Origin: Planctomycetota bacterium
GTDB taxonomy: Bacteria > Planctomycetota > UBA1135 > GCA-002748355
Length of the DNA stretch: 35,881 nt
Direction: 5' to 3'
Assembly (NCBI GenBank): GCA_002685965.1
Contig: NYZE01000049.1
Span: 1 to 35,881, forward strand
The stretch's first letter is position 1. The number at the start of each line of letters is the position of its first letter. The notes beneath the pieces are model-generated. The model was not told where the DNA came from, ran no database searches, and saw nothing but the letters and a program-made list of their open reading frames with translations. The position numbers were made by a program, and so were the translations under genes. Of this stretch, positions 23,729-32,685 are shown in pieces.

Positions 23729-25882
23729 TTACTTCCAGACGGGAAGCAGCTTGCCAAACAACTTGTGCTTCTTCTGCCGGAGACCGACGAACTGTCCATT
23801 CGGCACCTTCGCCGAGATCTCGTAGCGACCGTTCTTGGCATTCTTCTTGTCGATCGCGTAGGCGGCAGCGGCACGTCCCTGCACGTCCTTGTAGTTCCTC
23901 GAGACAGCGTTTAGCTCGAACCCCTGCAGCCGCCGCCACTGACCGACAGTCTTGGCGCCCTTACCGCCCTCCTTCTTGGCGACGAGGATCTCCGGCTCGA
24001 GAACCTCGGAGGCGATGCAGGTGATCTTGGCTCCAAAAGCCTCCTTGACCCACATCGTCGAGGAACTGACGGTGATCGTGTCGCCGGATCGGTCCGCCAG
24101 GTACTCGAGCCGGAGTGGCGCCCCCATCTTCAGCGTCACCTTCTGATCCGCCTTGACGTCGAAGGCCTTCGAGTGACCCTTCAGAATCACGGCGTCCATG
24201 TTGCGCGGCGGCTTGCCGTTGTGGATGCGTCCGTAGTAGACCTCGTAGCGACCGACTGGCACCACGACACCCCTGGCGCCCGCTGCCACCAGGTCGAACG
24301 CCGCCTGCGCCCACTGACCGCTGACCTCCTTGATGATCAGACTCTTCGGTCGTGCCTTGCCCTTCCATTTGAGTGACACGGTGCCGGTCTTGACCTGGGC
24401 CACGTCGAGCGGCCGCGCGTTGAGCTGCTCGTTGTTACGTAGCACCTTGAGGTGGTACCACTTGTCGCCGAGTTTCACGAACGGCGAGAACGGCGCCAGC
24501 TTGCCCTTGCCAATGCGCATGCTGTCGAACGCCGGATGCGATCCTGGCTTTGTCGTGCCCTCGTCGTTTGCGACCATCCAATCCTGGAAGCCAGCGCCGT
24601 CGCCCTGCAGCTTGTCGCCGAACACGCCGTTGATGTTCTCGTCATAAAGCGTGATCACGTTGCCGGCGACGTTTGCCTCGAAGTACGAGGCGCTACGCAG
24701 GAACACGACAGAGTCCTTCCGGTCGTTATTCCAGCTCGGCTCGAGGTTCAGCTGCGTGCCGCACCATGGCTCTTGCGATCCACCCAGCCACATGAAGTAC
24801 CAGTAGTTGATCGCTTCCTCGCGCCCTGACTTGGTGTACCAGAGCTCGGTTGGCTTGCGTGGCGCGGCGAAGGTCACCTCGTCCTTCTTGGTAGGCTCTT
24901 CGTCCGGGTCGATCAGGTTCACGTACTTCGCCGGACCGAGCTTCTGCATCCAGATCTTGCCGTCCTTGAAGAACCAGAACTCCTTCTTCTCGGGCGTGAT
25001 CCCGTGCGGCAACCACCAGATCGGGGACGAGCTCGCGTAGCGAGTCAGCCCTTCGAGCGGCTTCTTCATGACGCGGTGCTCGAGCTTCGCCGGTACCCAC
25101 TTCGAGCCAGGCTGGTACGGCAGCAAGGTCGAGACCTCGCCGGGCTTCTTGAGGTCAACGCTCCCGTCCTTCTTGCCCTTCTTCGCTTCGTGCTCGATCT
25201 GACGCTGGATACCGTCGTACCAGTTCTTGTTGAGCGCGTAGTCGGCGTGCTTGGTCCAGTCGAGGTCCTGGTTGAGCTCGAGATACCGCTCCATCGCCGC
25301 CATCAGCCGCTTGGTGTGCCCCTCGTTCTTCGTACCGGGCCAGCCGTGCACCATGCTGCAGACCAGGTTCCAAGCCTTGGCCTCCTTCAGCTTGGCGCCG
25401 AGCTCCTGGTAGCGCTCAGCAATCAGCTGCATGCCGTCGAGTGCCCTCTCGAAGCCACGCTCCTTCTTGTCCTCCTTGGCCTCGGTGTACTGGCGCCAGG
25501 CAATGCTCTCTTGACCCGTCAGCTTGGCGATCATGTCGACCTCGCTCGGGTCCAGGTTGGAACGCCAACGCTCGATCTTGTCGAGTAGCTGTGAACCACC
25601 CCACGCCTTGGGCCAAAGCTCGCGCAGATCCTCACAGTAGTTGTAGGCCGCGTTGTCGTTGGCGTGCACGTACTTGTCGAGGTGGATCTCGAACTGGAGG
25701 ATCGCCGCGTCCGGGTAGTCCTTCAGCGCACGCAGCACACGCTTGTTGTCGTTGAGCTCTTTGGCCTCTTTGAACTTGCGGACGAACTCAGCGTAGTCTT
25801 TCTCGATCTTGCTCTGCGCGAGCAGACCGGCCCCGGGCAGGCAGCAGGCGAGAACAACGAGCAGACGGGTCGTGGTGCGCAT
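23729..25882 (-). CDS. Large secreted protein of unknown function
   Basis: This 717-residue protein was not recognised. It begins with a clear Sec signal peptide (MRTTTRLLVVLACCLPGAGLLAQ). Residues about 24-240 are rich in charged helical segments (KIEKDYAEFVRKFKEAKELND and similar), reminiscent of a TPR-like solenoid. Residues 270-500 are Trp-rich and contain beta-like segments such as PIWWLPHG, NYWYFMWLGG and VITLYDENINGVFGDK. The C-terminal half looks like repeated beta-sandwich modules (with VGRYEVYYGRIHNGK and GRYEISAKVPNG). Few Cys and no catalytic motif of a known enzyme were seen. A strong AGGAAGG ribosome-binding site and an extended -10 promoter precede it. Nine bases separate it from serS. 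A role in the periplasm or at the cell surface is inferred only from the signal peptide. Confidence 0.85.
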   Translation of the reverse strand: MRTTTRLLVVLACCLPGAGLLAQSKIEKDYAEFVRKFKEAKELNDNKRVLRALKDYPDAAILQFEIHLDKYVHANDNAAYNYCEDLRELWPKAWGGSQLLDKIERWRSNLDPSEVDMIAKLTGQESIAWRQYTEAKEDKKERGFERALDGMQLIAERYQELGAKLKEAKAWNLVCSMVHGWPGTKNEGHTKRLMAAMERYLELNQDLDWTKHADYALNKNWYDGIQRQIEHEAKKGKKDGSVDLKKPGEVSTLLPYQPGSKWVPAKLEHRVMKKPLEGLTRYASSSPIWWLPHGITPEKKEFWFFKDGKIWMQKLGPAKYVNLIDPDEEPTKKDEVTFAAPRKPTELWYTKSGREEAINYWYFMWLGGSQEPWCGTQLNLEPSWNNDRKDSVVFLRSASYFEANVAGNVITLYDENINGVFGDKLQGDGAGFQDWMVANDEGTTKPGSHPAFDSMRIGKGKLAPFSPFVKLGDKWYHLKVLRNNEQLNARPLDVAQVKTGTVSLKWKGKARPKSLIIKEVSGQWAQAAFDLVAAGARGVVVPVGRYEVYYGRIHNGKPPRNMDAVILKGHSKAFDVKADQKVTLKMGAPLRLEYLADRSGDTITVSSSTMWVKEAFGAKITCIASEVLEPEILVAKKEGGKGAKTVGQWRRLQGFELNAVSRNYKDVQGRAAAAYAIDKKNAKNGRYEISAKVPNGQFVGLRQKKHKLFGKLLPVWK

Positions 25883-25910
25883 TCGAAGCCTTCCTCGGAC
25901 CAGGGGTAGG

Positions 25911-25919
25911 ATTCTAGCA
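25911..25919 (-). promoter_or_regulatory. Extended -10 promoter for the secreted-protein gene
   Basis: The minus strand reads TGCTAGAAT, a TGn-extended -10 with five of six consensus bases, about 29 bp before the ATG at 25882. The -35 position is poor, as is usual with an extended -10. It would drive the 717-residue protein and probably serS. Confidence 0.4.
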
Positions 25920-25975
25920 GGGAGCCCGGCGGGGACTACCGCGCACTACGCCCGGGAAACCCTGCTGATCCCCCG

Positions 25976-26815
25976 CTAGTCGCCTTGTTGGGAGTACTTC
26001 TTCAGGAACTTGCGCTCGGAATCGGTCAGACCTGTCATCCCGACGTCGTTGATCTTGGCCAGGAGGCGGTCGAGTTCCTGCGCTCGCGCCGCACGCTGAC
26101 GCCGCCCGCGCTCGCTGGCTCGAGCGGCGAGCCGTTCACCAACGCCTGAGAATCGATCACCGAAGCGCCAATAGACCAGCGCGTAGAGAACGCCGCCGAG
26201 GTGGGCCGAGTCCGCCACCCCCCCGGGGAAGCCACCGCGTAGCTGGGTGCCAACGTTGTAGAGCGCGATCACCCCGAGAATCGCCGCGAGCCACCAAAGC
26301 CGGATGAAGACGATGACGAAGATGACGCGCGAGTTCGGGTTGCGGCACGCCGCATAGGTCAGCACGCCGTAGCAGCAACCACTGGCGCCGACGACCTCGA
26401 CCTCGGGGATGCCCATGGTGCCCGAGAACACGAGCCAGAACAGCCCGCCGGCCACCCCCGACAGCAGGTAGAGCCAGAGGAAGCGGCGCGTGCCGATCAT
26501 CTCCTCGACCATCGTCCCGAAGAAGTACAGGACGAGCATGTTCATCAGGATGTGACCCAGCGACACGTACGAGTGCACGAACTGGTAGGTAGCGATGTTG
26601 ACCAGGCCGAGCAGCGGGAAGGTCCCGAAGTTCTGAATGCTCAACCCGAGCCACGAGGACAGCGCACCCTCGGTGATGAACTGCACCAGCTGAACGGCGC
26701 CACAGGCGATCATCAGCCACTTCACGCCAGGCGTGAGCTGCGGGAACATCAACCCGCCGCGTCCATGACCCTCCTGCGGCTGGTAGCCATCCGATTCGAA
26801 CGAGTAGCGGCTCAT
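25976..26815 (-). CDS. Rhomboid-family intramembrane serine protease
   Basis: This 279-residue membrane protein is a rhomboid protease, which cleaves substrates inside the membrane. Six hydrophobic segments lie between residues 30 and 217. The catalytic Ser145 is in GASG (143-146) and the catalytic His205 in ADSAHLGG. The oxyanion-supporting His88 and Asn92 are in GHILMNM. The C-terminal cytoplasmic tail (about 222-279, ending with DSERKFLKKYSQQ) resembles the short tail domain found on many bacterial rhomboids. All active-site residues are present. It stands between CcsA and the 717-residue secreted protein, with gaps of 53 and 93 bp. A small inverted repeat GAGGC-TAC-GCCTC (26824-26836) overlaps an upstream AGGAGG. 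Substrate is unknown. Confidence 0.93.
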   Translation of the reverse strand: MSRYSFESDGYQPQEGHGRGGLMFPQLTPGVKWLMIACGAVQLVQFITEGALSSWLGLSIQNFGTFPLLGLVNIATYQFVHSYVSLGHILMNMLVLYFFGTMVEEMIGTRRFLWLYLLSGVAGGLFWLVFSGTMGIPEVEVVGASGCCYGVLTYAACRNPNSRVIFVIVFIRLWWLAAILGVIALYNVGTQLRGGFPGGVADSAHLGGVLYALVYWRFGDRFSGVGERLAARASERGRRQRAARAQELDRLLAKINDVGMTGLTDSERKFLKKYSQQGD

Positions 26816-26868
26816 CGAGTGGAGAGGCTACGCCTCCTGGGTGTTCTGTGCAGCTGACTCGACGGGTT

Positions 26869-28836
26869 TCAGTGCGACAACCGGAGACGCCTCACCGCGG
26901 GCTTCAGCAGCCACACGCCGATACCGCCCAGGAGAACGACACTCTCGATGCCGTAGAACGTGAAGAGGTTGCGCAGGATGCCCGGAGCCGGGCCATAGCT
27001 GTGCAGGCCGATGTCGAACTGGTTGACGTGCCACCACGAGAACGCAGTCACCACCCCGAGCCCGACGCTACCAATCGCCAAACCGAGGTGCTTGATGAGC
27101 CCACCCATACGCGCATGTAGGAGCGCCAGCTGCATCAGACAGATCATCAAGGCGCCGTTCTCCTTCGGGTCCCAGCCCCAGAAGCGGCCCCACGAGTCGT
27201 TGGCCCACACGCCGCCGAGGATCGTTCCGACCAACGAGAACAGGAGGCCGAAGCACACCGCGCCATACACCATGCGCGCGACGTTGCGCCAGAACTCATC
27301 GTCGGGCTTGGGACCGCCGCGCAGTGCGCGGACCGCGGCGACCAGGTTGCCGAGGATCCAGAAGTTGGCCAGCGCGGCAGCCATCAGACTCGCCGCATAG
27401 CCCGTCGTGATGCAAGTCACGTGCGTCGCGAGCCAGAAATTCGTGTCCAACACGGCCTGCAGCGTCGGCATCGTGTCGCGCCCGTCGTGTAGCTCCCATC
27501 GATCGGCCATGAAGATGCCGAGGACCCCAAGCACGATCGCAATCGACAGCGCGACGCGGCGGCGGCTGACGAGCTCGACCAGCAGCAAGACGCCGACGTT
27601 GATCGCAGTGATGAAGAGGATCGTCTCGTAGAGCGTGCTGATCGGCGGACGACTGCGGATGTAACAGCGGAAGGTGATCGCCGTGATGAGCGCCGCGAGT
27701 CCCACCAGCCCAGCCAGCGGTACGGCCTTCGCGAGAACTCGGTTGCGCGGCGCCATCCACAGGAAGGCCAGCAGCACGAAGCCAAGCAGGAAGGTGTACT
27801 GAGACCAGTCGAGGAACTTGAAGTTGTAGTAGATGACTTCGGCCGGCACCGTGCCGTACTCGCCGCGCTCTTCCGCCATTCCTTGCAGGCTCGTGCACAG
27901 GTCCGTCAGCTCGGTCAGGAACACCATGCGATCGTCGCGGGCATCGAGGAGCCGCTCGAACCGCGCGCACACTTCCAGCTGCTTCGCCGTCGGCGGAGCG
28001 TCGGCACGCAGCTGCGCTTCGAACACATCGGAGAGCGACAGCCACTCGACGACGTCGACGCCCTTGGGCGGCACGAACGAAGGCACGCGACTCAGTTGCG
28101 TGTAGTGCGCCACCGACTCGAACAGTCGGCCCTCGGGCGTGGCCGGGTAACCCTTGGGATCGCCCTCCTTCCACTGCCCGAGCCAGATCTCTTTCAACAC
28201 GCGAGCGTGTCGCAGCACCTCGCTGTAACGGACGGTCTCCTTGCCGCCGAACAGCTCCTTGAGCCTGTCGCTTCCGTCGACCTTGTAGCGCTCGCGCGCG
28301 TAGTCCAGGAAGCTCGCCAGGGCCCTGAACTGCACGAGGTTGCGGACGAGCCGCGCGACTTGGCGCTGGACCGGGGTCTTGTCCTTGAACTGAATGGTCG
28401 AGTAGCGCTCGGCCAGGTCGCTCAGCTTTTCGAAACCGGGCTTCAGCTCGTTGTACGAGTAACGATCGCGCTCCTTTCGCACCTCGTCCGCGATCCCCAT
28501 CGCGCCGAGCACCTCGGCGTTCTCGACAAGGAAGACCGGATAGGTCTTGGCAACCTCGGGATAGAACAAGCAGTCAAGGAACCACGCCGACGGCGCCAGA
28601 TAGGCCCCGTCATCGCCGCGTGCGGTCTTGGCGCGACGCAGACCCCGCATCTGCAGGATCTCGAACATCGCGAAGGTCTTGAGCGGCTTGACGCGGCCGT
28701 CGTCCTGCACCGGGAGGTGATCAGCAACGGCCACGATCTCGGCGCTCCACTCCGGGCGCGCCAACTCCTGGTCACTGGTGGACGATGTCGCAGCAAACGA
28801 CGTCACGAGCAGCGCCGCGACAAGCCACATCATCAT
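26869..28836 (-). CDS. ccsA: Cytochrome c maturation protein CcsA/ResC with long periplasmic N-domain
   Basis: This 655-residue protein is the haem-handling component of System II cytochrome c biogenesis. With ResB it carries haem across the membrane and ligates it to CxxCH apocytochromes. The tryptophan-rich WWD domain is at 544-559 (WANDSWGRFWGWDPKE). Candidate haem-ligating His residues are 472 (ATHV), 603 (WWHVN) and 612. About eight membrane segments lie after residue 340. Residues about 25-340 are a soluble extension starting LPVQDDGRVKPLKTFA, a motif shared with fused CcsBA proteins, and should lie outside the membrane. The start is ATG at 28836, overlapping the resB stop by 4 bp; two further in-frame ATGs follow directly. 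It probably serves the cytochrome at 11254-11598, among others. Confidence 0.92.
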   Translation of the reverse strand: MMMWLVAALLVTSFAATSSTSDQELARPEWSAEIVAVADHLPVQDDGRVKPLKTFAMFEILQMRGLRRAKTARGDDGAYLAPSAWFLDCLFYPEVAKTYPVFLVENAEVLGAMGIADEVRKERDRYSYNELKPGFEKLSDLAERYSTIQFKDKTPVQRQVARLVRNLVQFRALASFLDYARERYKVDGSDRLKELFGGKETVRYSEVLRHARVLKEIWLGQWKEGDPKGYPATPEGRLFESVAHYTQLSRVPSFVPPKGVDVVEWLSLSDVFEAQLRADAPPTAKQLEVCARFERLLDARDDRMVFLTELTDLCTSLQGMAEERGEYGTVPAEVIYYNFKFLDWSQYTFLLGFVLLAFLWMAPRNRVLAKAVPLAGLVGLAALITAITFRCYIRSRPPISTLYETILFITAINVGVLLLVELVSRRRVALSIAIVLGVLGIFMADRWELHDGRDTMPTLQAVLDTNFWLATHVTCITTGYAASLMAAALANFWILGNLVAAVRALRGGPKPDDEFWRNVARMVYGAVCFGLLFSLVGTILGGVWANDSWGRFWGWDPKENGALMICLMQLALLHARMGGLIKHLGLAIGSVGLGVVTAFSWWHVNQFDIGLHSYGPAPGILRNLFTFYGIESVVLLGGIGVWLLKPAVRRLRLSH

Positions 28837-30104
28837 GATGCCCTCCGAACACGGACAGTCTCAGCCCGCACCCAGTTGTTCAGTTTCATGGAGAAGTGCA
28901 CCAGCAGCCCGAACGCGATCACGTAGCACGCCCACTCAGGCCACTTGTCGGCTGGATTGTCGCTGATCTCGAAGATCGAATAGAACTTCTCTGGGTTCGG
29001 GATGTGCTGCGGCCCCCAGTTGGACTGGTAGACGATGTAGCCACCAGCGCGCAGCGGCCGGTTCATCGAGATTCGCACGGCGCGCGGGCCGCCGTCGTCG
29101 GCCACGATCACATCACTCTCGAAGGACTTTGGCTTGCGCGTGCCGGGGTGCCACGCCATGCGGAACTCTTCCAGGCGCAGCGAGAACGGCAGCTCGAACC
29201 GCGAGCGGCGTAGCTGCACGCCATAGCGCTTGCCCGCGAACTCGAAGAGGTAGGGGTGCTCCGAGCGCCCCCACAGGATCGCGATCTCGTTGTGGCTACC
29301 GTCCTTCGCTGACAGCAGCACATAACAACCGGCGATGTCGTGTTCGGCGTCCTTGTTGGGCTTGAGCGCGACGAGCCGAAAGCCATCTACGTTGCTCGCC
29401 GTCGACGCGCGACCGTTGGCCCCGTGGCCGACCTGCCTCGGCTCACCATGCTGCGTGAAACCGAAGATCTTGATGTCGAATGGCAGCACCGACGTCTTGA
29501 ACGTGCGCGAATCCGACGCACTCATCCCCGTGAAGTCAGCATCCAGGATCGTGTGCTGGTTCCAGCTTCCTTCCGACAGCTGTTCCGCGACGACGATCTC
29601 CCAGTCATACCACGCAGTGAACTGCGAACTGGTCTCGTCGGGCCAGAGCATCAACTGGCCCGCCTTGGAGGTCAAAAACTTGACCGCGCCGCTGGCCAAC
29701 AGAAACAGGATGCCGACGTGCGCGATCAGGATGCCGATCGTCGCAGTGGACTTGCGGATGCGAATCAGCCCACCGACGATCAGGTTGATCGCCAGCAGGA
29801 TCATGGTGGTCGCGCCGCCGGGGTAGTAGCAACCGAACGGGCCGACCTTCGCGAAGAAGAAGAACGAGTCGAAGAACCTCCGCTGTGCGGCGATGAGACC
29901 GAAGTCCTTCTGATACCACGTGCCGATGAAGGTCAGCCAGAGCAGCCACAACAGCAGCAGCGTCGCGACCTTGAAACCACCGAGTAGGCCAAACACCTTG
30001 AACGCGCTCCGCTTCGTGCGCGCCGTCGCCGCAAGCCCTTGTGGCTGCGGCGCGCCGGCATCCCCGTGCTCCGCTTGCTGCTGCTGGGTTGCGATGTTGG
30101 TCAT
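28833..30104 (-). CDS. resB: Cytochrome c biogenesis protein ResB
   Basis: This 423-residue protein is the ResB (Ccs1) partner of CcsA. It has a polar N-terminus of about 40 residues, then hydrophobic segments near FGLLGGFKVATLLLLWLLWL, TMILLAINLIVGG and IGILIAHVGILFLLASGAVKF. A long extracytoplasmic domain with HTILDADFTG and KPNKDAEHDIAGCYV follows, and a final membrane helix is near WACYVIAFGLLVHFSMKL. The ATG at 30104 is preferred to the one at 30149, which would overlap the preceding lipoprotein gene by 28 bp. Gene order resB-ccsA with a 4-bp overlap is the normal System II layout. ResB stabilises CcsA and helps reduce or present the apocytochrome. Confidence 0.9.
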   Translation of the reverse strand: MTNIATQQQQAEHGDAGAPQPQGLAATARTKRSAFKVFGLLGGFKVATLLLLWLLWLTFIGTWYQKDFGLIAAQRRFFDSFFFFAKVGPFGCYYPGGATTMILLAINLIVGGLIRIRKSTATIGILIAHVGILFLLASGAVKFLTSKAGQLMLWPDETSSQFTAWYDWEIVVAEQLSEGSWNQHTILDADFTGMSASDSRTFKTSVLPFDIKIFGFTQHGEPRQVGHGANGRASTASNVDGFRLVALKPNKDAEHDIAGCYVLLSAKDGSHNEIAILWGRSEHPYLFEFAGKRYGVQLRRSRFELPFSLRLEEFRMAWHPGTRKPKSFESDVIVADDGGPRAVRISMNRPLRAGGYIVYQSNWGPQHIPNPEKFYSIFEISDNPADKWPEWACYVIAFGLLVHFSMKLNNWVRAETVRVRRAS

Positions 30105-30121
30105 GGATCGTCCGCTCGTTC

Positions 30122-31228
30122 CTATTGTGCCCAACGCAGCGACTTGCACAGGGCGAGGAACCTCGTGCGATGCTCACGAACCGTGTCCTCGGGGCCCGTC
30201 AGCTTGACGAAGACGGCAAGGCGACCGACCGGCACGATCACGCCGATCAGCATCGCCTTGGCGATGTTCTCCCCGCTCATGCCCTGGTAGCGACCCCGGA
30301 GTTCGACGAGCTTGGAGGGCTTGCCGAGGACTTCGATGTTCGGCAACTCCTCGATCGCGGCAGCGGTAAGGGGCTCGTGACCCATCTGCGCACGCCAACG
30401 GTTGAGGTTCGGCGCCATCCCGCCACCGAGAGCGCTGATCGTGCATCGCGTCTGCGCATCGATGGTGAAGTCGCCGAGTCCACCCATGCCGGGCGCGCGC
30501 GCAGGCTTCTCGGTCCAACCCTCGGGTGTTGCCCACAGGATCGGCGCCTTCTCCTGACCGCTGCCGGCCCCCTGACTGCCCGGGGGCAACGGCTTCAGGG
30601 TCTTGGCCAAGCGCTCGAAGTTGCTGCGCTCGGCCTCGACCTTGGCCGACGGGCCGGTCATGCGCAGGAACAACGTGTGGCCCTTGTAGCCAATGACAAG
30701 GCAGAACATGCGGTAACCGTCCTTCGGGCCGTCCGCGCCACGCGGCGAGTAGCGACCCGACAGGTCCACGCTGGTCGCTTCCGTGCCGAGCGAGTCGATG
30801 CGCAGTGTCGGCAGCTTGGAGAGCGCATCGCTCTGAATCGGCTCGAGCCCGAACTGCGAGCGCCAGCGGTTGACGTTCATCAACAAGCCGCCGCCTTCTC
30901 CGCGGAGCACGGTCAGCCAACAGGTGAGGCGTTCTCCTGCGGCGGTAGCAGTACCGATCAGGTAGTCCAGATCGCGCAACTGCGACGGCGGTTGCTCACG
31001 CCAGCTCTTGGGAACCTCGCCGCGGAAGTGTGGTGCCGGCTCATCGGCTTCTGCGCGGGGCTTCTCTCGCGGGCGCATGCCGAATCGATCGGCGCTGCTG
31101 ACGCGGGTCAGTCCCTTGTCGAAGACTCTCTCGACGACACGCGAATCGCTGATCTCGCGGACGTCGCCACCGCACGACGACAGCACTACCGACACCGCCA
31201 ACATCGCCGACACGACCTTGCGACACAT
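30122..31228 (-). CDS. Lipoprotein of unknown function with a duplicated domain
   Basis: This 368-residue protein was not assigned a known function. It begins MCRKVVSAMLAVSVVLSSC, a lipoprotein signal with lipobox LSSC (Cys19). The mature part holds two copies of a domain of about 135 residues (about 75-213 and 231-367). Each copy has a Cys-containing beta strand (LTCWLTVL; TRCTISAL), a Gly-rich turn, NVNRWRSQFG (118-127) or NLNRWRAQMG (274-283), a middle LSGRY or LRGRY, a TGP triplet (191; 344) and a final amphipathic helix (FERLAKTLKPL; FLALCKSLRW). The ATG at 31228 is chosen for the signal peptide; the frame is open back to 31363. It lies 17 bp before resB and is almost certainly cotranscribed with resB-ccsA, so a role near the membrane in cytochrome assembly or respiration is a reasonable guess. 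Confidence 0.85.
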   Translation of the reverse strand: MCRKVVSAMLAVSVVLSSCGGDVREISDSRVVERVFDKGLTRVSSADRFGMRPREKPRAEADEPAPHFRGEVPKSWREQPPSQLRDLDYLIGTATAAGERLTCWLTVLRGEGGGLLMNVNRWRSQFGLEPIQSDALSKLPTLRIDSLGTEATSVDLSGRYSPRGADGPKDGYRMFCLVIGYKGHTLFLRMTGPSAKVEAERSNFERLAKTLKPLPPGSQGAGSGQEKAPILWATPEGWTEKPARAPGMGGLGDFTIDAQTRCTISALGGGMAPNLNRWRAQMGHEPLTAAAIEELPNIEVLGKPSKLVELRGRYQGMSGENIAKAMLIGVIVPVGRLAVFVKLTGPEDTVREHRTRFLALCKSLRWAQ

Positions 31229-31365
31229 GGCCGCAGGATGCCAACCGTCTGTTGGGTGCTTGTATCGCATGGCCTCGATTGATCTCCGCGGTTGTTCCTG
31301 GCAGCGAGCAGTGAATGCGCCACAACGCTCCGCCATGACACGCACTCCCGACCGCCCAAGCAAGG

Positions 31366-32385
31366 CTACTTCCTGCGGTGCAGGACGAAGTCCGCCATGG
31401 CGCGGAGCCCGTCGAGGTAGGCATTGGGCTGTAGACCGTCCAGGCTCGACAGCGCGGCGCGCAGGTAGCCGTCCGCCCGTTCGTGCGCATAGGCGAGGCC
31501 GCCTTGCACGTCGAACTCCGCGGCCAAGCGCTCCGAGCGCGTGTCGTGGCAGTCACCCTTTCGGTGGCCATTCTGGCCCGCGCGAAAGATCTCGGCGAAG
31601 CGCTGCTTGCCGGACTCGTCGAGTGCGCGCAACACCCATAGGAAGGGCAGCGTCAGCTTCCCCTTACCGAAGTCGGTGCCGAGCGACTTGCCGGCAACCT
31701 CTTCATCGCCCTCGACATCGAGGCAGTCATCGATGATCTGAAACGCGAGTCCGAGGTTGTAGCCAAAGTCACGCATGTTCGAGACCACGACGTCGCTCGC
31801 GCCAGCATAGGCCGCACCGAGCTCGCTCGACGCGCCGTACAACGCGGCGGTCTTCTGACCGATGACGTCGAAGTACGTGTCCTCGGCCAGTTCCAGATCC
31901 CACCGCCCCATCGTCTGAGTGATCTCGCCCTGGCAGATGACGCGCGTCACTTCGGCGAGGAGCCGCGAGCAGCGCTGATCGGGCAGCGACACCGACTTCC
32001 AGAACGCCTTGGCGTAAATGTAGTCGCCGAGCAGCACAGACACGTCGGGACCGTGCAGCGCGTTGATCGTGGCCAGGTTTCGGCGCACGTCGGCGCCGTC
32101 GAGGATGTCATCGTGGACGAGCGTCGCGACGTGGATCATCTCGACGATGGCGGCCACCTCGAGGTGCTCGTCGGTCAGCCGACCGAGCGCCTTGGCGACG
32201 AGAAGTACGAGGGCTGGCCGCAGCTGCTTGCCACGGAAGCTGCCGACATGCGCAAGCATGTCGGCAAGGTCCGGGCGCTCCGGACGAAGCGCATGCTCGA
32301 CGATCTCGGACACACACCTGAGTTCGTCTGCGACCGGAGCGGTAACGTTTTCGAGAACCGTAGTCGGGGCCACCTCGGCATCCAT
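31366..32385 (-). CDS. ispB: Trans-polyprenyl diphosphate synthase (octaprenyl type)
   Basis: This 339-residue enzyme extends an allylic diphosphate with isopentenyl units to make the side chain of respiratory quinones. The first Asp-rich motif is DDILD (92-96) with the following DVRRN. The second is DDCLD (219-223) in FQIIDDCLDVEGD. GKQLRP at 52-57 binds diphosphate. At the fifth position before the first Asp-rich motif there is Ala, a small residue that permits long chains, so a product of about C35-C45 is likely; exact length is inference. The gene stands between tatA and the resB-ccsA group. A 137-bp gap separates it from the lipoprotein gene on the downstream side. A quinone role fits the respiratory neighbours. 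Confidence 0.9.
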   Translation of the reverse strand: MDAEVAPTTVLENVTAPVADELRCVSEIVEHALRPERPDLADMLAHVGSFRGKQLRPALVLLVAKALGRLTDEHLEVAAIVEMIHVATLVHDDILDGADVRRNLATINALHGPDVSVLLGDYIYAKAFWKSVSLPDQRCSRLLAEVTRVICQGEITQTMGRWDLELAEDTYFDVIGQKTAALYGASSELGAAYAGASDVVVSNMRDFGYNLGLAFQIIDDCLDVEGDEEVAGKSLGTDFGKGKLTLPFLWVLRALDESGKQRFAEIFRAGQNGHRKGDCHDTRSERLAAEFDVQGGLAYAHERADGYLRAALSSLDGLQPNAYLDGLRAMADFVLHRRK

Positions 32386-32433
32386 CTCCGCTAGAGGGGT
32401 AACTGGGGGACCGCGAACTTAGCGGCGACGAGC

Positions 32434-32685
32434 CTAGTCTTCCTGCTTCTCCTCGGCTTGCCCCTCAGCGATCTTCTTTTGCTCGTCACCACCGCCCTTG
32501 AGCCCCTTGCGGAATTCCACGATTCCTTGGCCGAGCGAACGAGCGACGCCTGGGATGCGGTTCCCGAAGAACAGAAGGGCGATACCCGCGATAATGAGGT
32601 ACTCGACGCCGCCGGGGAGGCCGAATATCGCCAGGTGTGTGGGCATCGTGTTTGACACTGTGAAAGCCATCGTCTGGAAAGCCAT
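32434..32685 (-). CDS. tatA: Twin-arginine translocase subunit TatA
   Basis: This protein of up to 83 residues is TatA, which assembles the pore of the Tat pathway for export of folded proteins. The single membrane helix GGVEYLIIAGIALLFFGN is followed by the hinge, the amphipathic helix RIPGVARSLGQGIVEFRKGL and a charged tail. Three in-frame ATGs could start it: 32685, 32670 and 32646. The last gives the most usual N-terminus (MPTHLAIFGLPG), but none has a clear Shine-Dalgarno. The first two lie in a 15-bp tandem duplication that duplicates the start codon. A TATAAA box stands about 31 bp before the first ATG. TatC and TatB are not in the window. Confidence 0.92.
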   Translation of the reverse strand: MAFQTMAFTVSNTMPTHLAIFGLPGGVEYLIIAGIALLFFGNRIPGVARSLGQGIVEFRKGLKGGGDEQKKIAEGQAEEKQED

